NCBI GenBank assembly: GCA_964019415.1
Contig: OZ025880.1
Span: 4,373,813 to 4,437,812 of the forward strand
Direction: 5' to 3'
Length of the DNA: 64,000 bases
Source: Ianthella basta
Lineage: Eukaryota > Porifera > Demospongiae > Verongiida > Ianthellidae
The notes under the pieces are model-generated. The model was not told where the DNA came from. It made no database searches and saw only the letters and a list, made by a program, of their open reading frames with translations. Every line of letters starts with the position of its first letter. The first letter of the stretch is position 1. Shown here piece after piece: positions 31,136-43,554 of this stretch. Made by a program: the position numbers and the translations under genes.

Positions 31136-31207
31136 CCCACGTGTTTTTTTCTGCTCCCGGCGCTTAGGTACTGATGCCGCACGTGGGTCCAAAGCTAGCT
31201 GGACTAG
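31136..31207. repeat. Short copy related to foldback element 2
   Basis: CCGGCGCTTAGGTACTGATG and GTGGGTCCAAAGCTAGCTGG parallel the GGCGCTTTGG...GGGTCCAAA portion of element 2; flanked by ACTAGTC/CTAGTCTGGCT sequence. Confidence 0.5.
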
Positions 31208-31345
31208 TGTTAACCACTGAAAATTAGAGGTGGTGGTCAGCTGCTAACGCAAAGGTAGCTGGAAATGGTGACCTGCCCAGGTGAGACTAGCTATAGTCGG
31301 TTTCCCCACTATTTTACCAGATCACATGCCTCATAGTCTTGTTTG

Positions 31346-31926
31346 CAGACCCACCTCCGCTGTTCCGCTATTTCTATTTAGAAGGGGGCGGAGGAAGGGT
31401 CTGGTAACATTGCCATACCATTTCCGTACCCGGGAGGCGGAGTTGTCGATGAAGAAACGCATTATAACGTGTGTAACCGCATAACCACCTCTTGTGTACA
31501 CGTAGGAGATGGCGTCGCGATCTGCAGCATCTTCGTCAGCGGAGACCTGTTAGGTGTGCGGGTAAACTCCCAGTGTCAAGAACAGAAGGCTGCCCAATTC
31601 CCCAAGGTATCGTACGCTTACGCCATGAAGACATGGTCAGAACTACGTTATTACGCGTTACAATAGCATTCTGCGATCTCATTGGTCATGCCAGGATTCA
31701 GGTGCAGATACAGAAACAGTACAGTGCAGAGTGCTCGCGCAATTCGAATTTCAAATACGAAATGACGCATCGCGATGCTCATTTATCATGTGCCACGTGA
31801 TCGAGTGCAGACTTCAAATCGCGATCTGGACAAGAGACCTCGAAAGCACTGTATGGCAATGTTACCAGACCCTTCCTCCGCCCCCCCTTCTAATTAAAAA
31901 TGGCGGAACGGCGGAGGTGGGTCTGG
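31346..31926. mobile_element. Large inverted-repeat element 3
   Basis: CAGACCCACCTCCGCTGTTC and GGCGGAGGAAGGGTCTGGTA (left arm, 31346-31419) are inverted at 31851-31926. The arms are about 75 bases and the interior about 430 bases. A possible first-exon-like ATG (31508) lies in the interior but no gene can be built from it. Confidence 0.7.
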
Positions 31927-32805
31927 GAAGGAGACTACACGCCCCAGGCGTTTACCAGTTCTATTTTCTTCCGACTATTGGAGTTCACTAGACAGCTTGG
32001 AGAGGACCGATTACTGTCACGGTACTGGTAAGGAGTTTTGCTTCACTTAGATCACTGGAATTTTCACATAGTTCGCGTCATTGCTTTGTCCGATAATTAT
32101 GGCAAGTAACCTTGTACCAGATATTTCATTAGATAGTCATACATAGTTGTGACTTTGGTGTACTCAAGTGCATCTGAAACAACAAAAACCCCTGAGCCAA
32201 GACATGAGTAAAGTGACTACGGTGACACTAGTTCGGAAACAAGTTGAAGTAGGGGTCTGGCTACGGAGGAAACTCACCTATAGAATCCCAGTTATTTGAT
32301 GACCATACAATGAAGAGCAGAATGATGAAAGAGAAACACTGGGTCCCGGGACGAGATGGGTACTTTAGTATAGTCTCACTACAAGAAAACGTCCGTAAGT
32401 TCGTATACGAGTACCGTATATTATCGTATTTTGTTTTGCTGTAGAGGGCACTGCCGTGGCCCATAGATCCCTCCTGGAGGATCTACGCGTGGCCTCAGTA
32501 GATTTATCCAAAGTACGTCGCGAGCAAACATGTTTGCATCCTCACGCAAATGCTCAGGGCGTTAGCTAAGTGATTGCTTCAGTCAGTCTGTAAACTGGCT
32601 ACCCCCTTAGGCTATTGAAGTACTGGCTAACTGGCTACCTTTGCCCCAGAAGTACGTAGCTAGCTAGCTATCATCTATTGTCCAAACTTAACAGTGTACA
32701 CATTAACTGATTATGATTGCTCCCTCTAGAGTGTAAGCGTTGTTCTATTAAGAATCCCCCTTGGGAAAATCCGTCCCCCGTGCTCCGTGTGTTTCTGCTT
32801 TATAG

Positions 32806-32841
<36 letters not shown>

Positions 32842-33036
32842 ATGCGTGTGTGGGTGGGTGTGGGTGGGCGTGGCATGGGTGTGTGTGTGTGTGCTTGGGT
32901 GCACGTGGGGATGGGTGTGGGTGGGTGTGACGTCATTCGTCAAAATGGCGACCTAGTTGGTGAAGGCAGTATGTTTCACTAGACGTTTGCACCCGAATGA
33001 CGCCAAGCCTGCGCTTGAACAGACCCGAAAACAGCA
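31927..33036. other. No confident gene; TG tract and CRE-like site
   Basis: A perfect TG tract (32807-32840) runs into G/T-rich repeats to 32929. TGACGTCA (32928-32935), the full cAMP-response-element palindrome, is followed by AAAATGGCGACC. The feature looks like a promoter, but the downstream ORF is not recognisable. Confidence 0.45.
32807..32929. repeat. (TG)n and GGTG-rich tract
   Basis: About 34 bases of perfect TG followed by GGGTGTGG-type units. Confidence 0.9.
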
Positions 33037-33249
33037 ATGGATTTGTACTTCGAAGCTTCTGCAAAGGGAGAGTTAGGCATCGCGAGGCCGACGAAGGTGC
33101 AAACTTTGGCCATCGACCGCGAACCTAGGGAAGCAGACAGATGCGTCCTCGGCGACTACTGGAAGGGGAGACAATCACAACACACCGGTCTGTCGGGCAA
33201 TCTAAGGCCTGACTCGGGGCGGACAGGACTCCGACGGGCGGATGAGTAA
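33037..33249 (+). CDS. Unrecognised 70-codon ORF with promoter-like upstream
   Basis: ATG 33037 (MDLYFEASAKGELGIARP) opens 70 codons. The second half is low-complexity arginine/glycine. An overlapping frame continues from 33242 for 69 codons (PATTWQQKWIENRAKQR). Either could be a remnant of a retroelement or a short gene's first exon. Weak support. Confidence 0.2.
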   Translation: MDLYFEASAKGELGIARPTKVQTLAIDREPREADRCVLGDYWKGRQSQHTGLSGNLRPDSGRTGLRRADE

Positions 33250-33499
33250 CGAATCTCCCCAACGGCTGGCGGGCGGAGGAGGGAACAATCCCCAACGGCC
33301 TCCTGCTACTACATGGCAACAGAAGTGGATCGAGAACAGAGCCAAGCAGCGCTGCCATCCAGCTTGGTATGATGGATCCGATTCAGCAGTCCCTACCACA
33401 ACAGAGGATCAACCGGTGTTCACTCAAGAAGGAGCAGCAAAAACAAGATGAAGAGACTTCTGGTTATCCTGACAACAATGCACACACATCACTTCATAT

Positions 33500-33715
33500 T
33501 CCTATGTGTACACTACCTATATACAACTTACATGCATGCACACAACCCCCATATGCATACATACACACCCATACGCATACACACCCATATGTATGCATAG
33601 TTACACACACTTCCCTGGGCATACACAGAATTCACATACTTATGCATACACCCAACCACCATATGCATACACACCCATTTGCATACACATCATACCACAT
33701 GCACACACATCTCTC
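33500..33715. repeat. Degenerate minisatellite (CATATGCATACACACC-like)
   Basis: Units of about 16-18 bases built on CATATGCATACACACC recur imperfectly at least six times. Confidence 0.7.
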
Positions 33716-33954
33716 CTGAACCTACAGAGTCATCAACAGTTATACGTTGTGCCATGCGTCCTGCAGCATGTTGGCAATTACTGTTACTCAGTGACTTCAT
33801 TTTCCTTATTTTTGTACCTTGGTCTTAATAAGGAGATTGTTCGCCCTGTGTATGTGTGTGTGTGTGTGTGTGTGCCACCATCTGCACAACTAGCTGCAGC
33901 CTAGAAACATATGTTATTCTGACGCATGCCTGCTACACTGTGCACTAAGACAGC

Positions 33955-34700
33955 ATGCTTACTTGTTGACAACTTGGGATAAAGGTGGGAAGTAACTAAA
34001 TGAATTGTGGCAAACCACGTGCACAACCATCACTAGATACTGTCAGCTGCAATAAGTATAATATGTAGTACATTTGTATGATATCGATCATTGTGTCACA
34101 GTAATAATGTTATAAGGAAATTGTCATCAGCATGAGTTGCAGATGGTGACCACCAGAGTTGTAAGTGGAATGTTTGCCAATACCAAACCTTGTAGACTGA
34201 ATATGCTTGGCTACCCACACCAGAGTAACACATAGGCTCCAAGTATCAGCTGTGAATTATTACCTGCTGGACTGACCACATGCTGGCAGGGATGGCTTGC
34301 TGCCTTTAGCATAGTAGTGCATGTGGTGTTCATTCAAAATGTGAGTGTATGAATGGTTGCCATGCAATAGCAGCACTATGCACGTTTACCAAAAAGCCGT
34401 ACGTAGGTATAGATTAGATTGAAGTAAGGATCATGGATCTACTGCTGTGCATCACTGCACAGTGAATACCATGGTGCAGTGGTTGATCTTGAAAGCCAGT
34501 CATTGACAAGACAATTTGCAACTTGGGATAAAGGTGGGAAGTAACGACTAGATGAAATGTGGCAAACCATGACCACCACTACACACTGCCAGCTGCAACT
34601 TGTGTATCTTAATGATATCATTGTGTACTTTGTATAGTGCTGTAAGGAAAATGTCATCAGCACGAGTTGTAGATGGTGATCACCAGGAGTGCGCATGCAT
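33955..34700. repeat. Degenerate relics of the receptor-array spacer
   Basis: Two segments (33955-34140 and 34500-34690) share ACTTGGGATAAAGGTGGGAA, GGCAAACCA, CACACTGCCAGCTGCA and ATGTCATCAG, and both resemble the spacer between receptor copies A and B (45300-45430). Between them, GTGAGTGTATGAATGG resembles 45000-45020. They mark an older, eroded end of the tandem array. Confidence 0.6.
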
Positions 34701-35556
34701 GAAATAATTGCGCTACCTAGTTAATGTAAAATTCAAAACACGGCAACTGTTACAGGACACCAGCATTAATTGGGGTGTAAGTTGGAGTGCTTGCAACAAC
34801 AACTGTGACCTATATATATCATGATCAGAATTGGAAACACTGCAAATACGGTATCACATTAATTCTGGGCTCTCCACTGATAATATAAGACATTTAACCC
34901 CAAGAGATACACTATATAACTGCGTTTTAGTGCTTATAGTTTTATAGAGCTTACCAGAATTTGTATATTTCCCAAGCATGCATGCAACTCAGTCTGCAAT
35001 CGTGACTATGAAGCTGGAAGTCGTTGTAACTCAGGGAAACACCTCGGGCACACAACTGGCCACCAGTACCGCTCAATCTATTACTCAATCAAAGAGAGCC
35101 AATATCCAGCTCAGTACGTATACAAAATAATATATCAGTAAGAACACATGCATACAACAAAGGAAATATAGCATCATTAGTGGCCTGCTCTAAGGTAATT
35201 GCAGTCATATATAGTATTAATACATTACCTAACTAAGTCACAAGCTTGTCACATGTATGCATAACTCAACACTTAGTTAATAGAACTGCCATGTGCACAG
35301 AAAGTAATAAACTGTGCTGCACACATTAACTTCCAAAGGCATGTAATATATGCAAAGAAATGAATGGCTATAATGTCTAGACCTGTCTGCAGCTACAAAA
35401 TGACTTGTGAAAATGCACCACACAGCTAAAGCTAGAGCTTTGTATAATACTTAATTGAAGCGCAATGAGCTGAAAGTAACTATATAAGGCTATTCACTCC
35501 ATAATTATTGTCAGGAATCCAATAACTTTGCGTCGTCACAACTTCAGCTGCTACTC
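34701..35556. other. 3' flank of receptor copy A, no gene seen
   Basis: AT-rich spacer. GGCTATTCACTCCATAA just before copy A's last exon is shared with the equivalent positions of copies B and C. Confidence 0.5.
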
Positions 35557-38500
35557 TTAATTCTGTCGGTCCTCAGACAACAGAACATATTCATTTCCTC
35601 TACCACTGTCTTCACTGCTAGCAGACTGCAGGTAACCAAACCAATATAAGAGGTCATAGTGAAAGCTTGCAATTGATTCAGTAGTTTGCTTTATATGCAT
35701 GCAGACTGATTTTGCCTGCAAGCACTAATGCATCCAGACATTGGTGGAATAGTATAAATACTGTACAATATGTATAACGTATTATAATAATTATGATCTG
35801 AACAAGATTTTGTGTTTCATGTTTGTCATGTATAATAATTTGTGTCATGCACACTTGCATATGTATTCTTGCATGCATGCTGCCCACTTTTGAGCAATTG
35901 CAATGTATAAATTATAAATTATACATTGAAGACAAGCGAATAAATATCTACATGGAAACTTACAGTTTGGTACTTTTTGAGTTCCTTCTTCAGAGTCTCA
36001 TTCTCACTCTGCATAGCAGCAAGTGAGTACCTTTGCAGACTTTCTATGCCGCTGCTCATCGATGCTAACAGGTCTGAGTCAGAGTTGTTGTTTTGGCTAC
36101 TTTGGGTGGTCCCACCCTTAATAGCCCTGTAGAACTAAGTGAAAGGAAAATCAATTAATTTCATGCATACCTCATGCACTGGTTTGAAATTCTCTCTCCT
36201 CTTCACTTATATGGAATGTAACTAATAATGCATGCTGCATTTTGTCTCAAAAGAAAAGAGACTTCTACCTAAATAATCCATTCGAATTAAGATTTTGAAG
36301 CATGTACATGATTTATCTTACATATAGTACGCAGCTGTACTTTACATATCACAAACATCACTGACTGTACATATTCATGTGTCTTTTGCATCATGCTATG
36401 CCAATAAAATAGTACAAACCTTTGGCACAAAGAGAACTAGAAGAAGGAGAGTCGTAGCACACTGTCGTTCCAGCAACAGTAATATGACTAGTATACGGGC
36501 GTCTTCAATAGCACTAACCAAGGCCACTTCAAGTATGACTGTAAAGAGGAAGGCATATGTGGCCAGGCCAACCTGCCTGGACTCTCTCAGCTCTGGTATG
36601 TTAACTTTTCGGTTTTGAAAGGCCAAGACACAACCAATAATGCATAAGACAATCCTGTATCCCACCAGGATGCCGAAGCCAATATAGTAGTCATCACGGT
36701 CAGTACAAGTGATTTGCTTGACAAATTGCCCCATCTGCAAAGGATGAGAGAACTTATGGTATTGTAACATTATTAATATAATGGTGTGCATGCCAACCAA
36801 ACATGCATCATCAGTAGTGTACACATTAAGTTTCTTAGTCTGGCTAAGGATCTGTATCGTCTTACATATATAAGGTGTCACAAAATTGTAAATATTATTC
36901 TGTGTGTTATTACTACCATTCAAAATCATGGCTGTCAAATTGTGCATACTTAACACTGAAGCCATCTGCAGACATTGAGATATGTTCCTCACTTTTTTGT
37001 AGTGACAAGCCAATCGAGTAGATGGTATTAAGGTGAAGACGCCAAGAAGAATAATGTCCACAATTAGAAATATCACAAGGACGAGCAATAGCTTCCAATC
37101 CTTTAGAGCCTAAGAAGTAAAAAAGGGTGGGTTGGTTCTCAGGCTAAGCATATATATACTAACCTTATTTCCAAGCAATAAAGTGCATAACTGTTTAATC
37201 AGTAGGATAAAGACAAGCGCAGCAGGAAATCAAGGCATACTCCATTGAAGGGCTTAGCACATGTGAAGCAACTTGTCCCATGCATTCCCTAGTTGATCCA
37301 CACTGACTGTATGGTAAGTTTAAGCTCACTTTCTTTTTCTGGGTTGGGTTGTGGAAGATGTAGTATACCCTCCAATTCTTCAGCAGCAGAGGCACAAAGA
37401 ACAAGGTAGCTCCAATGTTCCATCCCCAACGTCTGATCTGCTCAGTAGCACATGTACGTGGTGAAGTGCAGATAACTTCAGTGAATTTAATTTGTAGGTT
37501 ATCTCTTGGGCACATGGCAGAGATGTGTATATGTACATAATTATTATCAGGGGTCATTTGGGGTTGTTAAATAAGTGTAAACTATTATATATTGTTATCT
37601 AATCTCTTTGTGCATTACGCAAATTTAAAAAATGGGAGTGAAATAGCTTAATGCTGTAGTTGTGCCCGCAAAGGACATACAACACAATATTATATTATGA
37701 CTTGTACTGCAGCTGTATAATTATATAAGAATTATTATGTCTACTCACCTCAGTTAAAACTGTAGCCACTTTGAGATCAGTTGTTGGAAAGCCAGTTACT
37801 GTCGCAGTTGTAAACCATACAATGCCACCCACTGCTATTACCATATTCAATCTAGGACTTGTCAACTTCATTTCTCTGTATAAAGTCATACATGGAAGAT
37901 CAATATTCATGGTTGTGATTAATATGTAAATAACACTATGCTTTAGTTATATACTGATGTCATTGAGTATATAGTCCACAAACTACTTTTGGAACTTGTC
38001 ACACTCTGCATTAAGTTATCTGGTAGAACATGGCAAATTTATGTCTGTGGGGCTGCTGGGTCCTTGAAACAAGCTAAATACTGTAGAACCAGAGGATAAT
38101 TATAGGATGTCCGCAGATCATACCTGTCAGAATGAAATGCTGCATGCATGCATGATATGAATCCGATGTATGCCATTGATTACCTTCTGTTCCAAAGTAC
38201 AAGCATCATCACTATGCACACAACAGCAAGGACAATTCCCAAAAGACAGCAGAAAAGGATAAATCCAAAGGCTACCCATGGTACAACTCGGATGACTGTA
38301 TGGGGTGGGCTCGGTACTCCATCTGTAGAAATATAATTATAGAAGGCCTGATTGACACATGTTGTGAAATTTACTGATTTTATATGTAAACATATATTTA
38401 ACTGCTTCCAACTCCAGCACTTTACAAGAAACAGTGCCATCAACATAAGGCTTACCATCATTTTTATGTATAGAGATCTGTGCATATCTGCCAGATATGA

Positions 38501-41500
38501 CACTTAAGAACAACTTCTTTGCAATGATCACATGACATTCTTTGAGTAGTCATTGAAATCATAACCTTAAAATTTCTTTTGATAAAATTTATTTCCATAC
38601 TTATAATATACAACTGACATTTTTCTATAAGCAGGATGTATGCACATGCTGCGGTAGCACAGGTAACTGACTTGGAAACATTGTGTCCAAGCTGTGCCCA
38701 TCCATGAACTGAATACTTGCATTTGGCTTCGAATTCATGGGATCAAGAGTGATGTTGGCTATTGGCATTAAAGTTAGTTTGCCACCTGAAGAATTAAAGT
38801 GGTTGCGCACAGCAAAGAGGACATGAGGAAGTGCGTGATGAGTTAAACTAATTATATATGTCCTTTCAACTAACGTTATGACCATACAGCTTACTTGGTG
38901 AAAGCTGATACTGGAGTGCTACAAACCGTTCTGCACTTCGAAAAGTGTTGTTAAACTGGATACTTCCCTGTGCACAGTGGAGGAAGGGAGTAGACATGTA
39001 AATAACACTATACAAGTAATTGCTGCATGGCATTACTGTAATACACCAAACCAGCCTGTTACACTGATGAGCAAACTAGTTTGGATAATGTGAATAAAGT
39101 CCATGCAGGTGAATGTAAACTTAAGCATTAATTTATAAGTATACATACACAATAACTATATAAAAGTCCAGCTATAATTGATGATATAGTAGCAGCACTA
39201 TACTTACAAACATGTATATATACCACCACACCTGTTACAGCAAAATTTGATAACCACCTCACTGTAAGTCCATGCAATGTACAATTTTCCAGTGTACTCT
39301 GAATGACATCTTTCAAGGCACGACTTTGTTGGGAAGAGTTCAGAGTAAGGTTCCTATCACTCAGCATTGGTAGAGACAAATTCAGAACTTCCGCAGTTAG
39401 CCACACAGCATCATATATCAGAGGTTCATGTACATTAAGGTATCTTCTGTTCATGTTTTGCAAGTTACTGTATGCTTCAGCAAACTGAGTGAACAGAGGA
39501 TAGGAGCAACACACTTACTCACACATTGTACAACATGCAATTAAAACTAAATATATGTACATTCCCTTAATAAATATGCACATAGCTACAGACCTAGGCA
39601 CTAATGCACACATTGTACACTTGCATTCATTTACAGTGGAACCCCGCCTTGCGGACACCCCTGAAAAGCGGACACCTCGATTATGCGGACACTTTCTAAA
39701 GTCCCAACAATTGGCCCTATTCTACCTGTATAAACTTCCCCTTGATATGCGGACACCCCGTTATTCCGTATTGTGGACAACGTCCTGTGCACCACCCTAT
39801 ACAACTCTGTATAAACCCCACCCGATAATCCGGACATTCGATCAGCTGCCAGAAAATGGCCACTCCCTGATTTGCATCGCTACCTCTGACAAGTGACAGG
39901 AACAGCACAGAACTTGACGAGTACCGCAAATCGTCTATACTAAGGGTTTTGAAAGTGTCTTTAACATGGGAAAGTTCAGCCCGAACAGCTACCCTTCAGA
40001 ATCGTCTTGAGAAATGGTGCGTGAGTCGAGTACTCGAGCGAACCACCTCTACCTTTGCGAAATTCGTCTTATTTTGATACTTTTCATGCATACTAGATGA
40101 TGGTTTTAACGTATGAGCGTATAAACCGTACCTCTGAAATGCGGACACCCCTATAATCAGGACACTTCTCTTGTTCCGAAGGATGTCCGCATTATAGGTG
40201 TTCCACTGTATTGCTCTTACTATTACATAATATATACTGTACATCGTTGTGTTACCCTAAAACGTTCATCCAAAGTATATTATAGCACATTTTATATGTT
40301 TGCACACAGGCTACGTATATACACAACATCCCCATGATGAATAGAGTGCACTCTCACATTCCGTGTAGTTGGTGCGCTTCCCTTCACTTCACCATCAAAC
40401 AAGGGTACAATAGTGATGGCCTTGTCCAAGAACTTCTTCACTTCTTCATTGCTGCAATTGGTTGGAGTATCTAGCTCCCACTCCCACCATGCACCTCCCT
40501 CCATCCCATAGAGCACCCACAACTTGTTGGGATACACTGCACCATGCTTCACAGCCTGCATGTGAATGTATAAGCATGCAGTCACACATACAGCAGTGGT
40601 AAATGAAATATATGCAGTATATAGCTATTGGAGACAATTTAATATATGCTTCACAGCCTGCAAACAACCAGACATTCTTGTAATTTACAATCAAAATCAA
40701 AATGACAGCAACTAAAAATTAAGAGATATTGTTGTATGGTTGTGGTTAACATCAAAGGAAAAAAGTGTGCATTGTTTCTTGTAATTGGCACACTTTTTTG
40801 ACCTTTACAACCACAAGTGTGCGTAGGTAAGTAATTGTCACCTATAAGAGCCCCTCTTATCAAAACAATCACATGGAATCAATTTGAGAACTCGACTTGA
40901 AAGGGTAGATTCTCCCGAAGCTTCTCCTCGTCGTCTTGGCTGACTACCGATGTTTCTCCAGTACCAGCACCGACGGCCGAAGCATTGAGCTTCCTGTAGT
41001 TTGCCATCGCAGATGTTTTCCAGCAGGTGGAACTCCGGATCGGCGAAAACAATAGAAACGGTGCTTCTTCCGTTTCTCGACCCACGCGGTAAAGGTTTTG
41101 AGACCCCAAGACATGAACTACTGCCTCGAGGCTACTGGAGGCATATTCGCAGACTGGAAAAGGCTTGGATACGGGTCTGAACCGGTCTCAAAGCCGTAGT
41201 CGTCTTTGCCGAAGTCGAAATTTTTCGGTGGCAGATAGTTTTCCTCGTTTGGGGATTGGTTGGTAGCCATAGTCAAGACTATGGCAGCTGCTGAAAGACG
41301 AGCAACAAGCAACGTCCCGCCGGAACTAAGCGCAGAAGGGCGCATACAACAAGTAAGTTATTGTATGGTCAACGATGCATTGGATCTTTATTGCACTCGC
41401 CCTCGGGTGCTTCGCGCCCTCGGGACTCGAGCAATAAATGCGCCAATGCATCGTTGACCCTACATTAACTATTACTTATGGGATTTTCGTGCAGTTCAAA

Positions 41501-43554
41501 TACCTCTTTCAAATACACGTTGTTGCTAACATGCAACAATGCAGCAAGTCAACCAGCTACTCAACGTTCTATGTGTATTTTCATAGTTTGCATGTACACA
41601 GTAATCATTCTACTCACCTGACAAGCAGTTTCCTTCATTATTCTTGCATGTGCCTCCAGAAAGTACACCGTTTCTGATGCATTTATCTGCCAAATGTACA
41701 AAGTTGATAGTTCTCTAAGTGAAGCAGATCTGAGATGTGCCCTGATAAATATCGCTCATCATACTGTATATACTTTGCATTTCGAAGTATTATTATTATT
41801 ATTGAATGTAAAGCTTACATACAATATGATCTTTGCATGCACAAGAGCCTGACATTGGTAGCTAAAGTAATTATAAGCCAGACCATTTCCAGCCTCCATT
41901 TGCAGGACATCAATATTATGCAAAAGTAAATGATTGGAAGTGGGTCTGGGCTATGTCAGACTATAGACATGTGCATATTGGTTACAGTTGTAACTTGGCA
42001 ACAGGAGCAGCAGGTTATATAATAGCACACCCAGTTACAAAAAATACAGCACAAGACTCTTATGTGAATAGAGGAAAAAAAGAGAGAAAACACATTGTCA
42101 CGGAGATCAGTTGCCCAGTTACAGCAGTAACGTGTGGTAATTGGGCCTCTGCTCAACAAGCTAACAAATGTAATGACCATCTGAGTATCCCCAAGTACTA
42201 TGGCCTGTCCTGTTCATACTATAGTAACAGCTTCTGTGAATTCCCTACTAGAGTCTATATACACAGAAATTCCCTTCCTTATTCTTTTGTTCCCTTTCCT
42301 TCTCCCTCATATTGTCCCATTCACGTTTCCTTATACTGCATCAATGCACCCCACACTTTCATGGGCAACCCATTCACACATTCACCTTGTAAACAACCAT
42401 AGCACAGCCACCAGAGATATATTATCAACTTCCCATAACGTACCAAGCGAGTCTGTACTCCAATTTCTTCACACAAACCAATAGCACAGAGTAAATGCAC
42501 ATCTGTCCCCAAAACCTGCCAGGTAAGGTACATACAGTTGCAATGACAGAATTTGCATGGAACAAACTTATTTCTATAATATTACATACTCAAAACAGAG
42601 TTATGCATAAATTCATGTTTGCTGTAGTATGCTGAAAAGTGAATAGCTATACACTAACCCAATTTGGTACACCCTGCTTTAGCACGGGGTAGTCTGCGAA
42701 CTCTTTCACATGTTCCTGAAACCATGTTAACTGCCGAACCCCAATGGCATCCAGGAAGTTGAGTGTTGCCATATGGTTGGAACCCAGCGAGGGCATTATA
42801 TGGAAGGTTGCCTCTTGGCGTGATGGCCTAGGCTGGCTGTAGTCAATCTGTACAGAAAGAAATGAGAAGTCAGTGCATTTCATGAAGATGTCAAAAATGC
42901 ATGCTCCAGGTTTATATAATAAAATATACCTGCAGTGAATAGAGATACTTTGCTAGCTTTGCTACCCCTTCTGTTCTCTCTGGGCATCCACCTCCAACAA
43001 TGAAAATAGATGCTCCTTCGGAACTGTTTGGTTTAGAATTCTGCACTGAGGTGTTGTACAAGTTGAAGAAAGTGAGTGCGTCCCGAGTGGCGGTGTCGAC
43101 AGTACACTGCATGTGGAGAAACGTACAGCGCATGACCCAACCTTTATAGTCTAGATCCATAAGTATTTCAGTCTGTCAACGCCGACCCTCTTCTTTCTTG
43201 TCGGGCACAATTCAAGGCATATTGATACGCACAGAGGTAGACATGAACTCTCACGTTTTGAACACGTGCAGTGCACATCTATTTACAAAGCAAACGCTCG
43301 TCATGATCACTTACTTTTGAGGAGAATACTCTCTGGTGAAGGCAGTATCCCGGGAGCATGTTGGTGTCGTCGTTGATCTGCTGAATGGCAAGTTCCGCCG
43401 CTGGGAGGGAGTCGGCCGTACGCAGTACGTCACTGCTGGCGAATAGACCTATCGGCAATACCACCCTCCCGTCGCTACCACACTCGGAGGAAGCGAGGGT
43501 AAGCGAAATGACGAGGACGAGAGGGAACAGCACCATTCCACAAAACTGTGCCAT
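35557..43554 (-). CDS. GABA-B-like class C GPCR, copy A (17 exons, 830 residues)
   Basis: Exons (5' to 3'): 43554-43315, 43172-42930, 42847-42659, 42515-42444, 41686-41618, 40555-40358, 39484-39263, 38967-38895, 38785-38672, 38322-38184, 37875-37749, 37437-37330, 37190-37164, 37109-36993, 36734-36420, 36134-35964, 35625-35557. All phases join and the frame ends in TAA. MAQFCGMVLFPLVLVISLTL is a signal peptide. Exons 1-9 encode the bilobed ligand domain (PIGLFASSD, SLPAAELAIQQIND, EPLIYDAVWLTAEVL, then the RFVALQYQ...IQFMDG end). Exons 10-15 encode seven helices with class C hallmarks: REMKLTSPRLNM after helix 1, WGWNIGATLFFVPLLLKNWR at helix 3, CVLAFQNRKVNIPELRESRQ after helix 6. There is no cysteine-rich domain, as in GABA-B rather than glutamate receptors. 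Exon 16 has a coiled-coil segment (MQSENETLKKELKKYQT), as used for GABA-B dimerisation. Ligand unknown. A TATA-like TATATTATA lies about 45 bases upstream of the ATG. Confidence 0.85.
39634..40208. mobile_element. Tigger-like MITE in receptor A intron 6
   Basis: Begins CAGTGGAACCCCGCC and ends with its inverse GGTGTTCCACTG, bounded by TA on both sides. Repeated GCGGACACC units lie inside each end. No transposase. The same element occurs at the same place in copy B (52571-53147), so it predates that duplication. Confidence 0.85.
40870..41345. other. CpG-richer segment with divergent short ORFs in intron 5
   Basis: On the minus strand ATG 41270 opens 50 codons (MATNQSPNEENYLPPKNFDF). On the plus strand ATG 41281 opens a short frame (MAAAERRATSNVPPELSAEG) that reaches a consensus donor GTAAGT at 41353. 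In copy B the plus ATG is ACG and the minus frame has a premature stop after about 30 codons. This looks like a decayed promoter/first-exon pair carried into the receptor intron. Confidence 0.4.
41367..41459. mobile_element. 93-bp palindromic element
   Basis: GGTCAACGATGCATTGG at left and CCAATGCATCGTTGACC at right are perfect inverses. The core GGGTGCTTCGCGCCC is itself nearly palindromic. In copy B the same element (55022-55883) is split by a hAT-like insertion. Confidence 0.8.
41876..41952. mobile_element. 77-bp MITE with GGTCTGG ends
   Basis: AGCCAGACCATTTCC at left is inverted as GGAAGTGGGTCTGGGCT at right. The same end occurs next to YY1/ETS motifs elsewhere. Present also in copy B at 56294-56370. 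Confidence 0.65.

Noticed and set aside
31508-31548. First-exon-like ATG (MASRSAASSSAET) with a GT following
   Set aside because: It lies inside an inverted-repeat element, the donor is poor and no downstream exon fits, so no gene was called.
33369-33904. Plus-strand ORFs rich in His/Thr/Tyr
   Set aside because: Translation of the degenerate minisatellite.
38045-38130. Possible small exon (YDLRTSYNYPLVLQ) between receptor exons 10 and 11
   Set aside because: Exon 10 joins 37875-37749 in phase and yields the conserved sequence after helix 1, so inclusion is unnecessary.
38337-38531. Open minus-strand frame upstream of the first receptor helix (KLFLSVISGRYAQISIHKND)
   Set aside because: Phase does not join exon 9; copy C carries a 1-base indel here; exon 9 joins exon 10 directly in phase. 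Treated as intron.
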